Shown: piece after piece, positions 59,130 to 64,000 of the stretch
Position numbering within the stretch: the stretch's first letter is position 1
Layout of the letters: each line of letters starts with the position of its first letter
Source: Tipula vernalis
Lineage: Eukaryota; Arthropoda; Insecta; Diptera; Tipulidae
Length of the DNA stretch: 64,000 bases
NCBI GenBank assembly: GCA_958295665.1
Contig: OY282560.1
Span: 52,142,333 to 52,206,332 of the forward strand
Direction: 5' to 3'
The notes under the pieces: generated by a model
What the model was told of the DNA's origin: nothing
Seen by the model: only the letters and a program-made list of their open reading frames with translations
The model's database searches: none
Translations under genes and position numbers: made by a program

Positions 59130-59690
59130 AATCTAGGCCTCAAGTACTAGATAAAAGGCTGATCTTTTTGCGGAACATCTCGAGGAAATCTTCCAAGCTC
59201 TCCACAGACAAACTGCTGATGAAAATATCACACGAGCAAAATATAAAGCCTGTGAAGCTATACATAAATTAAAAGAAGAAATAGAATCTAAACTAAATCC
59301 TAGAAAAGCAACAGAATATAAATTGATCACAGAGAAATTGATACTTTATCGGCAAATTCTGAAACTTATATGGAGATACGGTATCCATCTCTAGGGTTGT
59401 ACTAAGACGAACTACAAAACAATTCAGACATTCCAAAACAATCTTCTACGGAGTATTGTTGACGCACAATGGTAAATAAGAAATGCCGATATTCGTCGAG
59501 ACTTAATGATGGAAATCATCAGTAAGCAAATTGAAACACGCATTACGTCTCCAAGAATATGAAAACAGTGAGATACGTTTGATGGTAGACAACCCTATCG
59601 CCGAAAGACGACTTCAAAGAACAAAGCCAATGGATCTGGTGAACAGACCGTAGTTGTAATATTATGTTTAATAAAAAAATAATTTTTTTT
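59130..59690 (+). pseudogene. Jockey-type non-LTR 3' fragment
   Basis: KADLFAEHLEEIFQ (about 59,157, a jockey RT N-terminal phrase) is joined to the C-terminal part: LKLIWRYGIHL, then NLLRSIVDAQW, IRNADIRRDL and ERRLQRTKPMDL. The RT catalytic centre is missing, so there is an internal deletion. It ends in TTTAATAAAAAAATAA followed by a T run near 59,690. Confidence 0.75.
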
Positions 59691-60347
59691 TGTTACAATT
59701 ACCTAGATATATAACATATTTTTGAAATTATTTGTTAATGATTGTTACATGCATATGCGTTAAAAAATGTTTGCCAGCGACACCAACCCAGTAACCATTA
59801 AATGACACTGGATTTTCATAATTTTTGTCATTGCCACAGACGAAACATCCAAAAATGCAAGAAATATTATTTGCGACATTCTAACCAAAAACTATTCGAA
59901 ATTATTCCCAAACATATTATGAAACATTGTTAGTTATCAAATTAAACAGCATATTTAAATACATTTTGCTCCAAGCAATTTACGTTTGAAAGCAAAGGTA
60001 ATTTAAATCGGCACACATGGTTTCAGCCTAGCTTAACCACAAGGCAAGAAATATGAAATCACTACAATTTACGGTCGATTAATATCAAAACGAAAATAGA
60101 TTTTAAAACTAAATAACCACTTACCACAAATTAACAACACAAAACATCATTTTTAATCGTAAATAAATGTAAAATAAAATAAAATAAAACAAAACATTGC
60201 AAATGATCATCAAGCTACCATTTTGATTAATTATTGTGACACAACTCGAATGAACGCATGTCGCATATTGGGGAATTAAATTTATCAAACTACATCTGCA
60301 TTATCGACATATCGTATTATACAGAGAAAATCCTCTCCAGAGACGGT
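59691..60347. other. Non-coding spacer with repeat fragments
   Basis: Contains GGATTTTCATAATTTTTGTC at about 59,810, repeated with one change at 60,410 inside the MITE copy region. Also AAATAAAATAAAATAAAAC near 60,170. No gene. Confidence 0.5.
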
Positions 60348-60955
60348 TTTTTATTGTTGTGTCACACAATTTTTCATGAGTAAAGTCACGTCACATCAAT
60401 ATTGTTACTGGATTGTCATAATTTTTGTCATTGTCACATCATTAAACAGAAATAGAGAAAGAATTGCATCTTGTAATAAACAATAAAATCCCATCCGAGA
60501 AACAAACCATAAAATCAACTTTTCAATTTGTCTTTTGAAAAGGCGATAGAAGTAAGATATGGTTATAAATACATGAAAACCATATAATTACATATTACGT
60601 TTAGATATTTTTTTATTAAAATTGATTTTTTATATGAAAAGAATACGAAATTCAAAATTTCTTTGAACATAAACCATGCATTAGATTCGTCGTTTGTTAC
60701 ATCTATCGTCACTTTATACGATAGATCACTTGATTTTTCCAAGTGACATACGAATGCAACAAAATGAAAAGACGCAATTATTTTGTAATCGTACATGACT
60801 AGTAATTTTAAAATAAACGATATTGTTGTTTAAAAAAATGACTTTATTTCTAATTTGCAAAATGTATTTCTAGATGCAGGCGTATCACTGGATTATCTTC
60901 ATCTTGAATTATGGTTACGTCACTTGAAATGACACGACCATGGGAATTGCGATAT
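60348..60955. mobile_element. Second copy of the hAT-nested MITE, interrupted
   Basis: 60,350-60,400 and 60,687-60,955 align in order with the reverse complement of 53,101-53,508, separated by about 280 bp of other sequence. The right end reads GACACGACCATGGGAATTG. Confidence 0.65.
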
Positions 60956-61854
60956 GTAACTTTTTTTTAAAGATCGAGTCGAGTACTATGCAGGGTATGT
61001 GTTATAAGCACCACCTGAAATGTCGAATTTTGAAGTAAATATTATTATACATGCAACAGACTTATGAATTTATTTGCTAAGTATTTCATAATATTTTTTG
61101 GCGAGTCAGTAACAACTTTAAATAAGAATGCAATACAAAAATGGATTTACTGAACTTCAATTTCAACGCTTTATAAGAATTTTTCGTTGAATTGCATTTT
61201 ATTTCAAATATAAGTGTTTTTACTATTAACGACAAGGACGAGAGATTTGCTTCAACAATTATATAGTTAGAACATAGATTTTGGTCATAAAATGAGACTT
61301 GAAAATTGTGATTTTAATGTATCTACTTTATGTAGAACTGTAAATTTTATTCTTGTTTGATTTTAGTTTATTACTATTTTACGTCGTTGGCGAAAATAGG
61401 AACTTTCTCTCATTTTATGACCAAAGTCTTTGCTCAGAACACAAATTGAACAAGTCTCCGGCTGTAGTAATGACTATTCTAAAAATTGTATTCTATGTTA
61501 AAACCACCATTGCAATCTATTTCTAGTTTCAGATACTCGTATTTAGCTCAAATAATAATTTCTAATGTATTTCAGAATCACTGTTTAAATAAAGGGATAT
61601 CCACGCTGTGAATGTGTAAAACGAAGGAGAGAATATTGAGTTATGCGTCTTGGAATTTGACTTATGCGTGCATTATTTCTTTTAATATAAAATTATTTGT
61701 TTTACTAACTAATTAGTAATTCGCTAAGTCAATAAGTATATTTTTTAAACTAATCGTAATAGTAGAGTTTAAATTTGTTTTTGCTGGTTTAAAGTGTTGT
61801 GCTTAACATTAGTGTTTTAGTGTACATAAGTGTAATTTTGCTACATCGAAAAAA
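60956..61854. other. Spacer with a short inverted repeat
   Basis: Holds an inverted pair TTTTGGTCATAAAATGAGA (arms about 61,266-61,300 and 61,405-61,440) and the segment 61,090-61,156 that resembles 5,505-5,566. No gene. Confidence 0.5.
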
Positions 61855-62893
61855 AACGAAAAAAAATTCCACTAGAAATCAAAATCAAGATCCTAGAAAG
61901 ATTTAAAACAGGAGATGGACCTGCGGCTATAGGGCACGATTTTGGAATGGATGAATCAACAGTACGTGCAATTACGATAAACGGAAACAAAAACAGTCGG
62001 TCGTGGCTGGTTCAACAACCAGCATGTATAAGACACTTTCCATTAATGGGAAAAATGGAATAACATTTGATGATATGGATAAGCGATAAAAACCAGAAAC
62101 ATATGCCTTTGGAGGCCACAGTAATCCGTCTAAAAGCAGTGACTGTTTACAACCATATCAAAATAAATTAACCATCTAATTCTACTAATCAAACACAAGA
62201 ATTTTCTGGAATCCCCTGCGCAAGGTTTTAAGGCTGCCAAAGACAGAAATTCGTTGAAGTCGAACCACCAAACCATTAACCTTCAATCGTACATTAAATC
62301 CTCGTGCGTTTAAAATCACCACTAAAAATCACCTATCTGTATTTTGAAGAGCGAACAAAAAATCATGGTTTGTTTCTGAAGTAGAACATTACGTTAAAAA
62401 AAGAACTTAAATTCCAAAATTTTATTAATTGTCGACCATGTTCCGTGTCACCTAGGTGATTTAAGCCATGCCAACTTTCAAGAAATTTCCCTGTCTCCAA
62501 ACACAACATCCCTCATTTAAAGATACATTTTTAGGACTGGTGTTCGAGTTTATCCTTGATAAGATGGAGGAGGACTCAACTTTATCAGTAAGTCAAATCT
62601 GTCAATTAAACGGCTACAAAAGTACACTTTACGAGGTTTCTGAAAAAAAAAAACTATGGCCTGAACGGATTGATTTGCAATACAATACAAGAGATGTTGA
62701 AATTGAATTGGAATGTGTATTGCAAATAGAGCATTCGGTTGGTGGGGAAGGCTTTAATGATATGGGTATGGATGAAGTCAACACATTGCTTGGTATTGAT
62801 GAAGATCTAAGTGAAGAAGATTTAATAGGTTTATTGAATGACAACACCGAAGAAAATGTCTTAGATGATGACATTGACATAGAATCGAATTAG
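61855..62893 (+). pseudogene. Tigger/pogo-like transposase remnant
   Basis: Starts with a CENP-B-type helix-turn-helix (KKIPLEIKIKILERF, then GPAAIGHDFGMDESTVRAI). After a long degraded gap, ILLIVDHVPCH is the second catalytic aspartate region of pogo/Tigger transposases, followed by GDLSHANFQEISLSPNTTSL. The third catalytic segment (QPMDQG) is lost. The last open frame, 62,468-62,893, carries an acidic tail (GGEGFNDMGMDEVNTLLGID, LSEEDLIGLL) like the C-terminus of Tigger proteins. No terminal repeats were identified with confidence. Confidence 0.7.
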
Positions 62894-62999
62894 AACATCA
62901 GATGGAGTCTCTAATAACTCAAAATGATGCCAATATGGACCGAAGCCTTCAATTTCAATGTTCTTAGGTAAAGGTCGTAAGGTAAAAGTTTTTTATACA

Positions 63000-63420
63000 A
63001 AAAAAAAAAAAAATCGAAACTATCTTATGTTTAATACGGTTTTTAGATCCTTAAAAACTCTATTAGGCTTTTTATAAAGCTTATAACATTATTTGAGTAT
63101 TTAATCTCTCTTGGCAGTGAGTTGAATTGTGAAAAACTACTACTTAAGATATTTGAATTTGTATCCATATTTGGTGGTCAAAATTCTAAAATTTTGAAAT
63201 AGTAACAAACAAGGATATTTAAAAGGTAAATGGCACATGTAATTCAGTGCTCGTTTCTGTAAAATAAATAATTCATCAAGTTTATATTTAATACAGTTAC
63301 TCCAAATTGATAGGACGTATAATATTCGTGACAAAATATATGAATTATTTATGGCAATCATTCTCTGTTTGGTGTTCAACACGAGCAGACCTTATTTTGT
63401 TTTTTTTTACAAACAATAAA
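63000..63420 (-). pseudogene. Non-LTR reverse transcriptase C-terminal fragment
   Basis: Minus-strand frame 63,382-63,140 reads LSIWSNCIKYKLDELFILQK then RALNYMCHLPF, the region after the RT thumb in CR1/jockey-type elements (short peptide 'LfilQKralR'). After a frameshift it continues with LPREIKYSNNVISFIKSL (63,120-63,060). 5' truncated and broken. Confidence 0.65.
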
Positions 63421-63645
63421 ATTTTTTAAAATTTATACAGATCGTGAAAACACAATTAAATAATACAGTAACGTAACAATTCAAACAAAACAATCAATCA
63501 AAAGTTAAATTAGTCATAAATTTAAACTGCAAAGTCTTTAGAAGACAAATTTGTCTTACTTAAGTAAAAGGAGGAGTCCTAGCGACTCCTCCGGTGATAG
63601 TGAGTGAAAAATCCTCAAAACTAACGAAGAAAATAGCATCCCCGT
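63421..63645. other. Non-coding spacer
   Basis: A-rich; a short palindrome GGAGTCCTAGCGACTCC lies at about 63,572. Confidence 0.4.
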
Positions 63646-64000
63646 TATAATGCAATTCATAACAATAATAAAATAAATACTGCTAATCGACAAATTCGTC
63701 AACAATATAATGTACCGAAGTACCAATATAATCAAAAGGATTTTCCAAACATAAATAGTCACCTTGATTTCGGTCCTAGGCCAAATACAATCCAATGGAG
63801 TAATTTATTTGTAAATAACAACAATAATAATACGTTAAATAATAACTCACAACTCAACACCAATCAGGCCACAAATGATCTGTTCACACCTGATGAGATT
63901 TCCAGTCTACTGAAAGAAGTGCTAACCAAACTAAACTCTTGCAACAATAAGGACGAAATATTCTTTGCCATAACTTCATTGGCTTATAAACATTTATATT
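63646..64000 (+). CDS. Non-LTR retrotransposon ORF1, runs off the window
   Basis: An asparagine-rich stretch (NNNNNNTLNNNS) is followed by LFTPDEISSLLKEVLTKLNS and CNNKDEIFFAITSLAYKHLY, the C-terminal helical region of jockey-type ORF1 proteins, which bind RNA. The frame is open from about 63,770 to the end of the window. The start is not determined, and the termination codon and ORF2 lie outside. It could be intact. Confidence 0.6.

Overview
This window looks like a repeat-choked stretch of an insect nuclear genome, most likely a fly. The evidence is high A+T with long homopolymers, abundant microsatellites, insect-type Tc1, mariner, gypsy/errantivirus, LOA, CR1-like and mini-me-type repeats, and one recognisable host exon. 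Placement in Diptera is inference from the repeat families. I recognise a single host gene fragment: the first coding exon of a GIPC/kermit PDZ-adaptor gene on the minus strand (11,666-11,968), ending at a clean GT splice donor. None of its downstream exons is visible in the 11.6 kb to its left, so its first intron is apparently long and filled with transposons. No tRNA, rRNA, CRISPR array or operon is seen.

Layout. 0.3-1.9 kb: Tc1-like element with a broken DD34E transposase. 2.4-3.2 kb: possible transposase tail. 3.5-4.2 kb: a dispersed repeat with a GTCT/GTCA microsatellite core (copy 1 of 3). 4.2-8.0 kb: A+T-rich, no genes. 8.0-8.46 kb: G-poor low-complexity tract abutting a deleted gypsy (8.46-10.06 kb). 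10.19-10.40 kb: fold-back MITE with TA duplication. 11.2 kb: (CA)n, then the GIPC exon. 13.7-16.75 kb: nearly intact CR1-like non-LTR element with one nonsense codon. 16.8-21.2 kb: defective errantivirus (gag C-end, protease, RT with a mutated active site, RNase H, env; no integrase). 22.8-25.9 kb: LOA-like element bounded by 11-bp target duplications. 26.2-27.3 kb: mariner, joined to an RTE-like fragment to 28.3 kb. 33.1-35.0 kb: 167-bp satellite split by a 497-bp LTR-like insertion with TGCT duplications. 36.9-37.3 kb: (AT)n and a 200-N assembly gap. 37.9-38.6 kb: short LOA-type derivative. 39.96-43.6 kb: a 3.6 kb transposon with about 0.5 kb terminal inverted repeats, set between two (TA)n tracts and carrying a transposase-like gene I cannot place. 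46.3-52.1 kb: a gypsy whose gag is split by a 2.9 kb block made of repeat copy 2, a higher-order satellite array and repeat copy 3. 53.0-56.8 kb: a nested stack (MITE in hAT, and a second long-TIR element inside the hAT target duplication). 57.2-59.1 kb: another broken gypsy/errantivirus. 59.1-59.65 kb: jockey 3' fragment. 60.3-61 kb: MITE copy. 61.9-62.9 kb: Tigger/pogo remnant. 63.0-63.4 kb: minus-strand non-LTR fragment. 63.65 kb to the end: non-LTR ORF1 that runs off the window.

Most interesting item: the element at 53,758-56,825. It starts and ends with CACGGTG, has 4-bp target duplications (TACT), and its broken ORF keeps the full set of RAG1-core landmarks (D, D, C-x2-C exactly 19 residues after the second D, H-x4-H, and SE...E) plus an N-terminal cysteine pattern like the RAG1 N-terminal region. 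I read it as an insect Chapaev/N-RAG-TP-type relative of the V(D)J recombinase. The second candidate is the long-TIR element at 39,956-43,595.
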